A DNA stretch of 64,000 bases. It comes from Marinoscillum furvescens DSM 4134 (lineage in GTDB: Bacteria; Bacteroidota; Bacteroidia; Cytophagales; Cyclobacteriaceae). The stretch spans positions 115,783 through 179,782 of the forward strand of contig NZ_QREG01000014.1 in NCBI RefSeq assembly GCF_003386095.1, in the 5' to 3' direction. Position numbers and translations under genes: made by a program. Positions within the stretch are counted from its first letter, which is position 1, and each line of letters opens with the position of its first letter. The notes under the pieces are model-generated. The model had not been told where the DNA came from. It did no database searches and saw only the letters and a program-made list of their open reading frames with translations. Below, one piece after another: positions 39,636 to 48,063 of this stretch.

Positions 39636-39762
39636 CGATAGCAAGGTATTAAAACCATATTTAATCCCGCAACGGTAAATTTCGATTTTTCTAAACAGTC
39701 CGGCATAGACTATAGTTAATACATTGAATTTCAGTCGTTTTAAAAAAGATTCAATCAATCAA

Positions 39763-39848
39763 CTAGAGACACTAGAGGCGAATGCTAGGTTGTGGTTGTA
39801 TAGCGTCTCTTAGTAAGCAGGCAGGTACTTTTCCTGCCTGCTTTTTTT
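39763..39848 (+). ncRNA. Candidate small RNA ending in an orphan terminator
   Basis: The 378-bp gap between the divergent regulator and permease genes contains a complete plus-strand terminator (39815-39848) with no gene upstream of it on that strand. Just 5' lies a second hairpin, AGAGGCG (39774-39780) with CGTCTCT (39804-39810), pairing with one G-U, and a small CTAG-AGACA-CTAG hairpin at 39763. A short transcript made of these stems would be about 85 nt. The alternative is that it is a leader or attenuator element upstream of the permease gene at 40014. No clear promoter is visible. The rest of the gap (39636-39762 and 39849-40013) shows nothing I can name. Confidence 0.4.
39815..39848 (+). 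terminator. Strong intrinsic terminator without an upstream gene
   Basis: AAGCAGGCAGG (39815-39825) and CCTGCCTGCTT (39833-39843) form a perfect 11-bp stem with a 7-nt loop, followed by a T-run to 39848. The preceding plus-strand gene is more than 4 kb away, so the terminator must serve a short local transcript or control the permease gene downstream. Confidence 0.85.
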
Positions 39849-40013
39849 AACTATAATAAGCAATCTTCCCCCTTACTCACGTCCTATCTGCATCTCTACA
39901 GCCAAAACAAACACATTTGTTAAAATCTCTTAATTGCTGACCGTTCATGTAACTTCAGCAACACAGGAGAGTATTCGGAGTGTATCTAAAAAGAAACACC
40001 CAACGATCTCACC

Positions 40014-42386
40014 ATGCTTACCAACTACCTGAAAATCACCATTCGCCAATTCCAAAGACAACCCGGATATGCCGCGCTCAACATACTCGGACTTACCCTC
40101 GGGATAGCTTCCAGCTTACTCATCATCCTCTACCTTCACCACGAAACCAGCTTTGACCAGCAGCACACCAAAGCAAACCGGATTTTTCGTATCTCCTCAG
40201 ACATCACTGAGCCAGACAATGCTTTTCGATGGGCGGTTACTCAAATGCCACTTGGACGAAAAGTGGCAGAGGATTTTGCTGAAGTGGAGAACTATGTCCG
40301 CTTTATTCCCAATGGACGCACACATCTGGTGAAAGCGGACAACCGCTTTATAGAAGAAAAAATCTATTTGGTAGACAGTACAGTTTTCAGTGTGTTTGAC
40401 TTTCAACTTCTCGCTGGGGATGAAGGCTCAGCACTGGACAATCCTTCATCCATTGTATTGAGTGAAAGTTTGGCCAAAAAGATCTTTGGTGACCAAAACC
40501 CTGTAGGCCAGCTTCTCCAGTCGGATGGAGAGAGCGTAGAAGTAACGGGAGTTTATGCAGATCCTCCTGTAACTAGCCACATCCGACCCAGGGCCATGAT
40601 ATCTGCCAGCACGGCCGACCGTAGCCAATCTCAAAACTGGGGCGGCTTTGGCATCTACACTTACATCCTCCTCCATACCCCGGAAGCTGCTGATGCGGTA
40701 CAACAAAAACTCAACACCATCATAGATGAGTTTGTAGCTGTAATTTTTGATCAGTTTGGCATAAAGGTCCGCTACGAGCTTATCAACTTGAGGAACATCC
40801 ATTTACACTCTACTTTTGAAGGGGAGCCAGAAGCCATCGGTAGCATGAAATACATCTACATTTTCCTGGCTGTAGCTTTGTTTCTGGTGATGATCGCTAG
40901 CATCAATTACATGAACCTCGCTACAGCCCGATCTATGAAACGAGCACTAGAGGTAGGCATACGCAAGGTAATGGGTGCACAACGGAGCACCCTAATCCGA
41001 CAATTTATCACTGAGTCAATCTTGCTCACTCTGGCGGCACTGGTATTGAGTATTGGGCTGCTTTTGGTACTGGTGCCGTGGCTCAATGACACATTACAAA
41101 CACACCTCTCCCTCGCTAACTTGTTTAGTTTAGAGCTGTTATCTGCGCTTCTCATTATCCTGCTGATCACCGGAGTAGCCAGTGGAAGTTACCCGGCATT
41201 TTATCTGTCTGGGTTTAGACCTGCAGCTGTGCTAAAAGGAAAAGGCGGCAAGGCCGGAAATAAGAAACTTAGAAGCACACTCGTTGCCCTGCAGTTTGCC
41301 ATTTCTATCTTCATGCTCATTGGCACCCTGATCATTTATGACCAGATGAACTACCTGCGTAATAAAGACATGGGATTTGACAAAGATCGGGTGATCAGAT
41401 TGGTACAAGACAATCCTGACAACCGGGACAAATGGCCCGTACTGAAGCAAAAGCTCCTTCAGCACCCAGAAATTAAATCCGCAGCTACTGCCAGTACATC
41501 ACCTGGGCGCGGTTTTGGCAAAAATGTAATGAGTGTGGAAACAAACACAGGTATCATGGAAGAATATGGAGTAGATGCCTATGCCATTGACTATGATTAC
41601 TTCACTGCTCTGAGCATCCCTATAGTCGCTGGGAGAAATATCAGTCCGAAATTTCCCAGTGATACCGCTACTGCCGTTCTCGTCAACGAATCTATGGTAT
41701 CCCGCATGGGGTGGGAAAACCCCATCGGCAAAAAGTTTCAGTTTGATCAGGACAGCACCGTGTTTCACAAGGTCATAGGTGTAGTGAAAGATTTTCATCA
41801 ACGCTCCCTTTACGACCCTATCGAGGCTTTACTTTTTATCCCCTCCGTCAACAACTCCAACATTCTGGTGAAAATCTCCGGTTCTACCTCCGACGGACTG
41901 ACAGCCATCCGCCAGGCATGGGAAAGCACATTTCCCAATACACCGTTCGAATATTCCTTTCTGGATCAGGATTTTATGGAGGCTTATGAAACTGACCAGC
42001 TTAGAGGTAGGCTATTTCTCGGTTTTTCCATCATGATGATACTAATCTCCATTTTGGGATTGCTTGGTTTAGCCTCTTTTACTGCTGAGCAGCGTACCAA
42101 AGAAATCAGCATTCGCAAAGTCCTGGGTGCTACTTCCAGAGGGCTCGTTAGCTTGCTAGTGAGGGATTTTATTGTGCTGGTCCTCATAGGTGCGTTGCCT
42201 GCCTTTGTACTGGCCTATTTCTTTATGAATGAGTGGCTTGCGTCGTTTGAATACCACGTGGAGCTCAACTTCCTCCTATTTATTCTTGTGCTCCTGATCA
42301 TTGGAACTATTACCATGTTTACCATAGGTTACTATGCACTTCGAGCAGCCAATACCAATCCTGCGGATCAACTGAAATATGAATAA
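40014..42386 (+). CDS. MacB/FtsX-type ABC transporter permease
   Basis: The 790-residue protein has two MacB-PCD/FtsX halves. A first membrane helix (about 20-42) is followed by a periplasmic domain (to ~275), a cluster of three helices (~280-400), another helix (~425-445) that begins the second half, a second periplasmic domain, and three final helices (~670-780). FtsX hallmarks are the IRKVMGAQRSTLIRQF and IRKVLGATSRGLVSLL loops in the two halves. These permeases transmit ATP-driven force rather than forming a channel, and usually work with a separate ATPase; none is adjacent, so its partner is elsewhere or it is a family-expanded orphan common in Bacteroidota. Confidence 0.93.
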   Translation: MLTNYLKITIRQFQRQPGYAALNILGLTLGIASSLLIILYLHHETSFDQQHTKANRIFRISSDITEPDNAFRWAVTQMPLGRKVAEDFAEVENYVRFIPNGRTHLVKADNRFIEEKIYLVDSTVFSVFDFQLLAGDEGSALDNPSSIVLSESLAKKIFGDQNPVGQLLQSDGESVEVTGVYADPPVTSHIRPRAMISASTADRSQSQNWGGFGIYTYILLHTPEAADAVQQKLNTIIDEFVAVIFDQFGIKVRYELINLRNIHLHSTFEGEPEAIGSMKYIYIFLAVALFLVMIASINYMNLATARSMKRALEVGIRKVMGAQRSTLIRQFITESILLTLAALVLSIGLLLVLVPWLNDTLQTHLSLANLFSLELLSALLIILLITGVASGSYPAFYLSGFRPAAVLKGKGGKAGNKKLRSTLVALQFAISIFMLIGTLIIYDQMNYLRNKDMGFDKDRVIRLVQDNPDNRDKWPVLKQKLLQHPEIKSAATASTSPGRGFGKNVMSVETNTGIMEEYGVDAYAIDYDYFTALSIPIVAGRNISPKFPSDTATAVLVNESMVSRMGWENPIGKKFQFDQDSTVFHKVIGVVKDFHQRSLYDPIEALLFIPSVNNSNILVKISGSTSDGLTAIRQAWESTFPNTPFEYSFLDQDFMEAYETDQLRGRLFLGFSIMMILISILGLLGLASFTAEQRTKEISIRKVLGATSRGLVSLLVRDFIVLVLIGALPAFVLAYFFMNEWLASFEYHVELNFLLFILVLLIIGTITMFTIGYYALRAANTNPADQLKYE

Positions 42387-42630
42387 ATAGCCGTGCAAAT
42401 ATATCTCTTCGCTGACGATACTGTCTTTAGGGCAATCGCATTCATCAAGAACGCCAACCCTCACTACGATACGTTATATTTTAAATAAATAAACTACATT
42501 GAAATTGGATGTAGGGTCTTTTTTCTTTTTGCAAAAGCAGTCGAAAAGTGTCCTGCACGACTTTACTTTGCAAACCCTTTCACCCCGAGGACGTACCTAC
42601 TATCTTTAAGAACATAATTACGAAGCAATC

Positions 42631-43464
42631 ATGAACGAGTCGTTCATCAAAAAGATATTTGACAGTCATCTGGAGTATACCAAAACCCCTACCAAGTCAT
42701 CGATTATCCATTTTTTCAATGAACTACTTGGTGTACTTTTTCCAGACTTTTCCAGTCACCGGGTGAAAACAGAAGACCAACTGGCATCAATACTGGATGA
42801 CCTGAAAGGCAAGTTAAGAACCATTTTGTCTCGAAACATCTCACTGGAAGGTGACACGAAAGAGGAAGTAATCCAGGCCTTTTTCGAGGCACTGCCTACG
42901 CTCTATGAGCGCTTAGAGAAAGACATTGATGCAATGTTTTCAGGTGACCCGGCAGCCTCCGATAAAGCAGAGATCATACGCTCATATCCCGGTTTTTATG
43001 CCATAGCTTCCTATCGGCTGGCACATGAGCTGGCCCTACTTGGTGTGAAAAACATTCCCAGAATTATCACTGAGCACGCCCACAGCAAAACGGGTATCGA
43101 CATCCACCCCAATGCCATCATCGGCGAGCATTTTTGCATAGATCATGGCACGGGCATCGTGATCGGCGAAACGACCATCATCGGACGGCATGTCAAAATC
43201 TACCAGGGAGTTACGCTGGGGGCACTAAGTGTAGATAAAAAAGACGCTAACGTAAAACGCCACCCCACCATTGAGGATCATGTGGTGATCTACGCTGGAG
43301 CTACCATACTCGGTGGCAAAACGCGCATCGGCAAAAACTCGATCGTAGGTGGCAATGTGTGGCTTACCAAAAGTATCCCGGCCGAATCTCGGGTATATTA
43401 CAAAGCTGCACTTCACGACGAATCTGAGGACAAATCAGAAATGATTGTAGTAAAGCAAGCCTAA
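42631..43464 (+). CDS. cysE: Serine O-acetyltransferase
   Basis: The 277-residue enzyme acetylates serine to O-acetylserine, the first step of cysteine synthesis. An N-terminal helical domain (1-150) precedes a left-handed beta helix with hexapeptide repeats and the signature GIDIHPNAIIGEHFCIDHGT, whose Asp and His belong to the active site. The extended C-terminus (ESRVYYKAALHDESEDKSE) is longer than the short tail through which classical CysE binds cysteine synthase. It lies 52 bp upstream of the cysteine synthase gene and is very likely in one operon with it. Confidence 0.95.
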   Translation: MNESFIKKIFDSHLEYTKTPTKSSIIHFFNELLGVLFPDFSSHRVKTEDQLASILDDLKGKLRTILSRNISLEGDTKEEVIQAFFEALPTLYERLEKDIDAMFSGDPAASDKAEIIRSYPGFYAIASYRLAHELALLGVKNIPRIITEHAHSKTGIDIHPNAIIGEHFCIDHGTGIVIGETTIIGRHVKIYQGVTLGALSVDKKDANVKRHPTIEDHVVIYAGATILGGKTRIGKNSIVGGNVWLTKSIPAESRVYYKAALHDESEDKSEMIVVKQA

Positions 43465-43516
43465 CATCGCCCGTTCACAAAGAATCGTTAGTTAGGAGCA
43501 ACCAAAAACATACAGC

Positions 43517-44395
43517 ATGCAATTATTAGAGCTTATTGGCAACACCCCGCTGGTGGAGATTACCAGTATTTACCAAAACCCAAACGTAAAAATCTTTGGA
43601 AAGCTGGAAGGTCAAAACCCGGGTGGTAGTGTGAAAGACCGGGCGGCCTATGGCATGATCTCCGAAGCACTCCGCCGTGGTGATATCAAAAAAGGCGACA
43701 AGCTCGTGGAAGCTACTAGTGGCAACACCGGCATAGCCCTGGCCATGATCGCTCAGTCTGCCGGACTGCACATGACCTTACTGATGCCCGAAAACAGCAC
43801 CAAAGAGCGGATACAAGCCATGAGAGCTTATGGCGCAAAAGTGATCCTGACGCCTGCGGAGAAAACCATTGAGTACTCACGAGAACTGGCAGAGGAAATG
43901 GCTGCCAATGAAGGCTACTTCATGCTCAACCAGTTTGCCAATGCCGACAACTACGGCATGCACTACAAAACCACCGGACCTGAAATCTGGCGAGATACGG
44001 AAGGAAAAGTAACGCATTTTGTATCGGCCATGGGCACTACTGGCACTATCATGGGAGTATCCCGATACCTGAAGGAGCAAAATCCCAACGTACAGATCGT
44101 CGGCACCCAGCCCACCGAAGGCTCAAGCATCCCAGGTATACGCCGCTGGTCACCGGAGTTTTTGCCTAAAATATTCGAAAAAGAACGGGTGGACCGCACC
44201 ATAGATGTCACAGAAGATGAAGCCCGCACCATGGCTCGAAGGCTGGCAAAGGAAGAAGCCATACTCTCTGGTATGAGCAGCGGAGGGGCACTTACGGCCG
44301 CTCTTAAAGTGGCACAAGAGCTAGAAGAAGGCATTATCGTTTTCATCGTTTGCGATACTGGTGAGCGCTATCTGAGCTCTGGTTTGTTCGATTAA
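43517..44395 (+). CDS. cysM: Cysteine synthase, CysM type
   Basis: The 292-residue PLP enzyme replaces acetate of O-acetylserine with sulfide. The PLP lysine is in GGSVKDRAAYGM, the substrate loop is EATSGNTGIALA, and a phosphate-binding GTTGT segment follows (AMGTTGTIMGVS). The length of 292 and the segment IGNTPLVEI followed by a single short N-terminus fit CysM (cysteine synthase B) rather than the longer CysK. It follows cysE by 52 bp, and both act in the same pathway. Confidence 0.92.
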   Translation: MQLLELIGNTPLVEITSIYQNPNVKIFGKLEGQNPGGSVKDRAAYGMISEALRRGDIKKGDKLVEATSGNTGIALAMIAQSAGLHMTLLMPENSTKERIQAMRAYGAKVILTPAEKTIEYSRELAEEMAANEGYFMLNQFANADNYGMHYKTTGPEIWRDTEGKVTHFVSAMGTTGTIMGVSRYLKEQNPNVQIVGTQPTEGSSIPGIRRWSPEFLPKIFEKERVDRTIDVTEDEARTMARRLAKEEAILSGMSSGGALTAALKVAQELEEGIIVFIVCDTGERYLSSGLFD

Positions 44396-44441
44396 TTCCA
44401 AATCACCAAACAATTACATGTAGCTACACGTAAATAACTAC

Positions 44442-45446
44442 ATGAACAATTCCATCAAGTCAATCGAACCATTGGGTTTTCCCTGGGCTACACAGGATCC
44501 CTTCCTTTTTTGTGTGTATCACAAGGACGACTATCCAAAAGGCAATGGTAAACTTGGTCCAGATGCTTCACTGGCAGGTCGCAACCTCGGACAGGATTTT
44601 GATCCTTCCAATAGCTGGCGAATGTACCACGGCACCACAGTTCCGGGCTTTCCCCAGCATCCACATAGAGGATTCGAAACTGTGACTATTGGAGAAAAAG
44701 GGCTAATTGATCACTCGGACTCGCTAGGTGCTGCCGGTCGGTTTGGCAATGGTGATGTACAGTGGATGACCGCCGGCAAGGGCGTCAACCATTCGGAAAT
44801 GTTTCCGCTCCTCAAGGATGATGAAGAAAACCCATTAGTACTGTTTCAAATTTGGCTCAACCTCCCTAAAAAGAGCAAGTTTGTGGAGCCACACTTTAAA
44901 ATGCTGTGGTCTGAAGACATCCCGCACTACACCTCCGAAGACCAACAAACAAGCGTAAAAGTGATAGCCGGAAGCATAGGGAATACCACTGCACCGGCAC
45001 CAGCACCCGACTCATGGGCTGCAGACCCAGCCAATGATGTGGCCATTTGGATCATTTCCATGAAGGCAGGAGCTACCTGGACGCTACCCACAGCAGACCA
45101 GGCCACTAACAGATCGCTCTACTACTACGGTGGATCCTCTGCTAAGGTAGCGGGCGAAAATCTTCCCCTACAGCATGTGGCCAAGCTGGATACATCTGGA
45201 GAAACGATCATCGAAAACGGTGACGAAGACTCCAAAATGCTACTCCTTCAAGGCAAACCCATCAATGAGCCCGTAGCTCAATACGGTCCGTTTGTGATGA
45301 ACACCCAGCAGGAAATCCAGGAAGCTTACCAGGAATACCAGCGCACACAGTTTGGTGGATGGCCATGGCCCACAGACGATCATGTACATCCACGAGAAAG
45401 TGGACGGTTTGCCCGGCACGCAGATGGACGGGAAGAACGCAAATAA
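44442..45446 (+). CDS. Pirin family protein (bicupin)
   Basis: The 334-residue protein has two cupin folds. Pirin residues are visible: [13 protein letters not shown] and, further on, the [12 protein letters not shown] segment, which supply the His/Glu metal ligands. Pirins are iron- or other metal-containing proteins, and some act as quercetinases; the role here is unknown. It follows cysM by 46 bp and could be the last gene of that operon. The weak terminator at 45538 fits this. Confidence 0.92.
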   Translation: MNNSIKSIEPLGFPWATQDPFLFCVYHKDDYPKGNGKLGPDASLAGRNLGQDFDPSNSWRMYHGTTVPGFPQHPHRGFETVTIGEKGLIDHSDSLGAAGRFGNGDVQWMTAGKGVNHSEMFPLLKDDEENPLVLFQIWLNLPKKSKFVEPHFKMLWSEDIPHYTSEDQQTSVKVIAGSIGNTTAPAPAPDSWAADPANDVAIWIISMKAGATWTLPTADQATNRSLYYYGGSSAKVAGENLPLQHVAKLDTSGETIIENGDEDSKMLLLQGKPINEPVAQYGPFVMNTQQEIQEAYQEYQRTQFGGWPWPTDDHVHPRESGRFARHADGREERK

Positions 45447-45537
45447 TTACCAACAGATAACCCTGAGGTCACGGCTAGCCTCTTGAGGTTCGAAAAAAAT
45501 ATGATTAGCTTTAGGTAGGGCTTGTTTAAGAAGTTTC

Positions 45538-45558
45538 AGGTGTATTAGACACCTTTTT
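45538..45558 (+). terminator. Weak intrinsic terminator after pirin
   Basis: AGGTGT (45538-45543) and ACACCT (45549-45554) form a 6-bp stem with a 5-nt loop and a run of T. The stem is short, so efficiency may be modest. Confidence 0.55.
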
Positions 45559-45606
45559 ATTCGTTGAAATGCGGTTTTAAGCAGGCCCTGGATAAACCTA
45601 ACAGCT

Positions 45607-45912
45607 ATGAATATGTATTATATCGTCAGGAGCTATGTGGCAGCTGCTGACAAGACGGACCAGTTTGAAGCCGTTTACAGTCCCAATGGTGAGTGGTTTC
45701 ATTTTTTCGAAAAGTGTGAGGATTTTTTAGGCCTGGAGCTCATCAAAAACGCTGGAGATGGCAGCTATCTTCGAATTGACAAATGGATTTCCAAAGCCTC
45801 TTACAACGACTTTTTGCAGGAGCAACAGAGCCTATACGAGCAGCTCAATGCCCAGTATAGCGAACTCTACACTGAAGAAACACTCCTCGGCGAGTATGAT
45901 ACCATCAGCTGA
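45607..45912 (+). CDS. Small ABM-like (dimeric alpha/beta barrel) protein
   Basis: The 101-residue protein starts MNMYYIVRSYV and has the strand-helix-strand pattern of antibiotic-biosynthesis-monooxygenase-type proteins: an initial strand, a helix ending in SPNGEWFHFFEK, the strand FLGLELIKNAGDGSYLRID, a KWISKASYNDFL segment and a final helix. Such proteins form dimers and range from heme-degrading enzymes to proteins of unknown role. No catalytic residues can be named here. It is a single gene after the pirin terminator. Confidence 0.75.
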   Translation: MNMYYIVRSYVAAADKTDQFEAVYSPNGEWFHFFEKCEDFLGLELIKNAGDGSYLRIDKWISKASYNDFLQEQQSLYEQLNAQYSELYTEETLLGEYDTIS

Positions 45913-46051
45913 TACGAGATCAGCCTCGATGATGTAAAGACCTGATGCTTTAGCTTATCCCAATCGGTGGTTTGCAGGATTACCGTTTTACCTTTGCGTC
46001 ATCGAGAAGATCAAAGAACATACGGTCCCCAGGCTGCACCAACCTGTCCGG

Positions 46052-46882
46052 TTGAGCGACTATGCTATTGGGATTTTTGAGGAGCTACCCACTAAAAATA
46101 CGGTAAAAAAGGCCATCAAAAACGGCCAAATACGGGTAAATGAGCAACAAGCCACCACTGGCATCTATGTGGAAGAGGGCATGGTCATCAGCCTCTTTGA
46201 ACCGCCTATTTCACTCACCCCCTACCCTTTAGAGATAGAAAAGGTCTACGAGGACGATCATCTGGTGGTTGTCTCCAAACCTGCCGGGCTACCCACCAAT
46301 GGCAATTATTATCGCACCCTGGAAGCCGCTCTAGCACATGAATATGTGCTCCCGAAAATTGCCGGTGCCCTGCTCTCACCCCGGACTGTTCATCGGCTGG
46401 ACAGTCCCACTACCGGGCTGGTCATTGCGGCCAAAACAGCTAAATCCCGATTTTTATTGGGGCAGCAGTTTGAAAAAGGCAGCATACAAAAAACCTATCA
46501 CGCGCTGGTCATGGGGGAAACACCCGCCTCGGGTGTTATCACTACGCCAATAGCTGGAAAAGAAGCCATGAGCACCTTTCAGAAAGTAAGCGCTGTGCGA
46601 TCTCCTATGAATGACTACCTGACACTCCTTCGGCTACAGCCCAAAACGGGTAGAACCCACCAACTGCGCATCCACTGTGCAGCTTCGGGTTTTCCCATCT
46701 ATGGAGACCAGGAATATGCGGAGCATACGATTCAAAACAAAGGGTTATTTCTGGCAGCCACAGCCATCGCCTTTGAGCACCCAATTACCGGAGCCAATTT
46801 AGAAGTGACTATTGCACTTCCTGCCAAATTTGAAAACCGAATGAAAAATGAAGACAAACGCTGGAAACGTCATCGCCGATGA
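46052..46882 (+). CDS. RluA-family RNA pseudouridine synthase
   Basis: The 276-residue enzyme isomerises uridine to pseudouridine in RNA. It has an S4-like N-terminal part (about 1-55), the catalytic motif VHRLDSPTTGLVIAA with the active-site Asp, and a KTGRTHQLRIHCAASG segment. The usable start is TTG at 46052. The frame stays open upstream to about 45938, however, and reads residues (IEKIKEHTVP then RLHQPVR) that fit the usual N-terminus of this family, although no ATG, GTG or TTG occurs there; an ATC at 46001 sits where a start would be expected. The gene overlaps the acetyltransferase by 35 bp. The target RNA is unknown. Confidence 0.88.
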   Translation: MSDYAIGIFEELPTKNTVKKAIKNGQIRVNEQQATTGIYVEEGMVISLFEPPISLTPYPLEIEKVYEDDHLVVVSKPAGLPTNGNYYRTLEAALAHEYVLPKIAGALLSPRTVHRLDSPTTGLVIAAKTAKSRFLLGQQFEKGSIQKTYHALVMGETPASGVITTPIAGKEAMSTFQKVSAVRSPMNDYLTLLRLQPKTGRTHQLRIHCAASGFPIYGDQEYAEHTIQNKGLFLAATAIAFEHPITGANLEVTIALPAKFENRMKNEDKRWKRHRR

Positions 46883-47393
46883 GCTAGTTATTCGGGCCGC
46901 ACAGCCAGAAGAGGCTGAGCAATTGCGCCAGTTTGCACGTGAACACTTTATAGCTACGTATGCAGCGCAAAACACCCCTGAAAACCTGGCTATCTACCTG
47001 GAGCAAGCCTTTGGCCCTCAAAATTTCCAAAAGGAATTTGACCACCCTGAGTCCATATTCTACCTCGTCCTTCAAAACGAAAAAATCATAGGCTACTACA
47101 AAACCAATACTGGCACCGCACAGACCGAAAGCGATCAACCCAACTCACTAGAAATCGAGCGCATCTATGTGACAGGCACGCTCAAAGGACGTGGGATCGG
47201 CAGGCAAATGATCAACCATGCAATCACCATCTGTCGTCAGCAACACCTCCGATACATCTGGCTGGGCGTCTGGGAGCACAACCCTAAAGCCATTGCCTTT
47301 TATGAAAAACTGGGCTTTGAGCGTATCGGATTCCATGATTTTCAGCTGGGAGATGAAGTGCAACGCGACTACATCTATCGTCTCAGGGTCTAG
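46848..47393 (+). CDS. GNAT-family N-acetyltransferase
   Basis: The 181-residue protein shows the GNAT core: ELVIRAAQPEEAEQL near the start, the strand LEIERIYVTGTLKGRGIG with the acetyl-CoA-binding loop (GRGIGRQMI), and the terminal YEKLGFERIGFHDFQLGDE. The substrate cannot be told. It starts inside the 3' end of the pseudouridine synthase gene in another frame (35 bp overlap) and its stop overlaps the convergent reductase gene by 4 bp. Confidence 0.9.
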   Translation: MKTNAGNVIADELVIRAAQPEEAEQLRQFAREHFIATYAAQNTPENLAIYLEQAFGPQNFQKEFDHPESIFYLVLQNEKIIGYYKTNTGTAQTESDQPNSLEIERIYVTGTLKGRGIGRQMINHAITICRQQHLRYIWLGVWEHNPKAIAFYEKLGFERIGFHDFQLGDEVQRDYIYRLRV

Positions 47394-48007
47394 CTTTCCA
47401 TGGTATTGCCTTCTGCTGGGATCGGCCTTTCAGCAAACATGCGGGCAAAATGATACAGATTATGCGCCATGATACGGGTGTTGCGCTGGGTCCATTCATT
47501 GCTTTGGCCAGCTTCTATGTAGGAAGGCCCCGGGCCTCCTTCGCCTACCCAGTATACATCCGCATTGGGTGGAATCGTAAAGCCAATGTGCTGGAGCCCA
47601 TACAAAATAGACCTGGCGGAAGCTTTGCCTCCATCTTCATTTCCGGTGATCACTGTGCCTCCTACTTTGTTGTAGTAGATCCACTGGCCTTTGTCGTTGG
47701 TCTCTCCGCTGCTGGCATAGAGGCGCTCCATCACCTTGGTGGCCAGTGAGCTCTTTTCACCCAGCCAGATAGGGGTGCTCACTACCAGTATTTCGGCATC
47801 AAGTACTTTTTGGAATATTTCGGGCCACTCATCACCTGCCCCTGCATCTGCTTCCATGCGCGCCGGGATTTCATGGTCTACCACACGAATTTCTTCTGTT
47901 TCCACTCCCAGGTCTTCCAGCACGTCTCTGCATTTTTGATTGAGCACTGCGGTGTTGGACTCCTCCGGGCTGGGTTTTAACGTACAATTCAGGAATAAAG
48001 CTTTCAT
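47390..48007 (-). CDS. Flavodoxin-fold NAD(P)H-dependent oxidoreductase
   Basis: I choose the ATG at 48007 (MKALFLNCTLKPSPEESNT); an in-frame ATG at 48028 would add seven polar residues. The 205-residue protein has the FMN phosphate loop NCTLKPSPEESNT at the first strand, the LVVSTPIWLGEKSS segment and the central VITGNEDGGKASA loop, as in NADPH-dependent FMN reductase/flavodoxin-like proteins. It probably reduces a quinone, azo or nitro compound with FMN. Its 3' end overlaps the acetyltransferase by 4 bp. Confidence 0.88.
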   Translation of the reverse strand: MKALFLNCTLKPSPEESNTAVLNQKCRDVLEDLGVETEEIRVVDHEIPARMEADAGAGDEWPEIFQKVLDAEILVVSTPIWLGEKSSLATKVMERLYASSGETNDKGQWIYYNKVGGTVITGNEDGGKASARSILYGLQHIGFTIPPNADVYWVGEGGPGPSYIEAGQSNEWTQRNTRIMAHNLYHFARMFAERPIPAEGNTMES

Positions 48008-48063
48008 CGTTCTGTTGTTTTTACACACAGAACATGCGCACTGCCAATATGTTAGGCCAGTAG

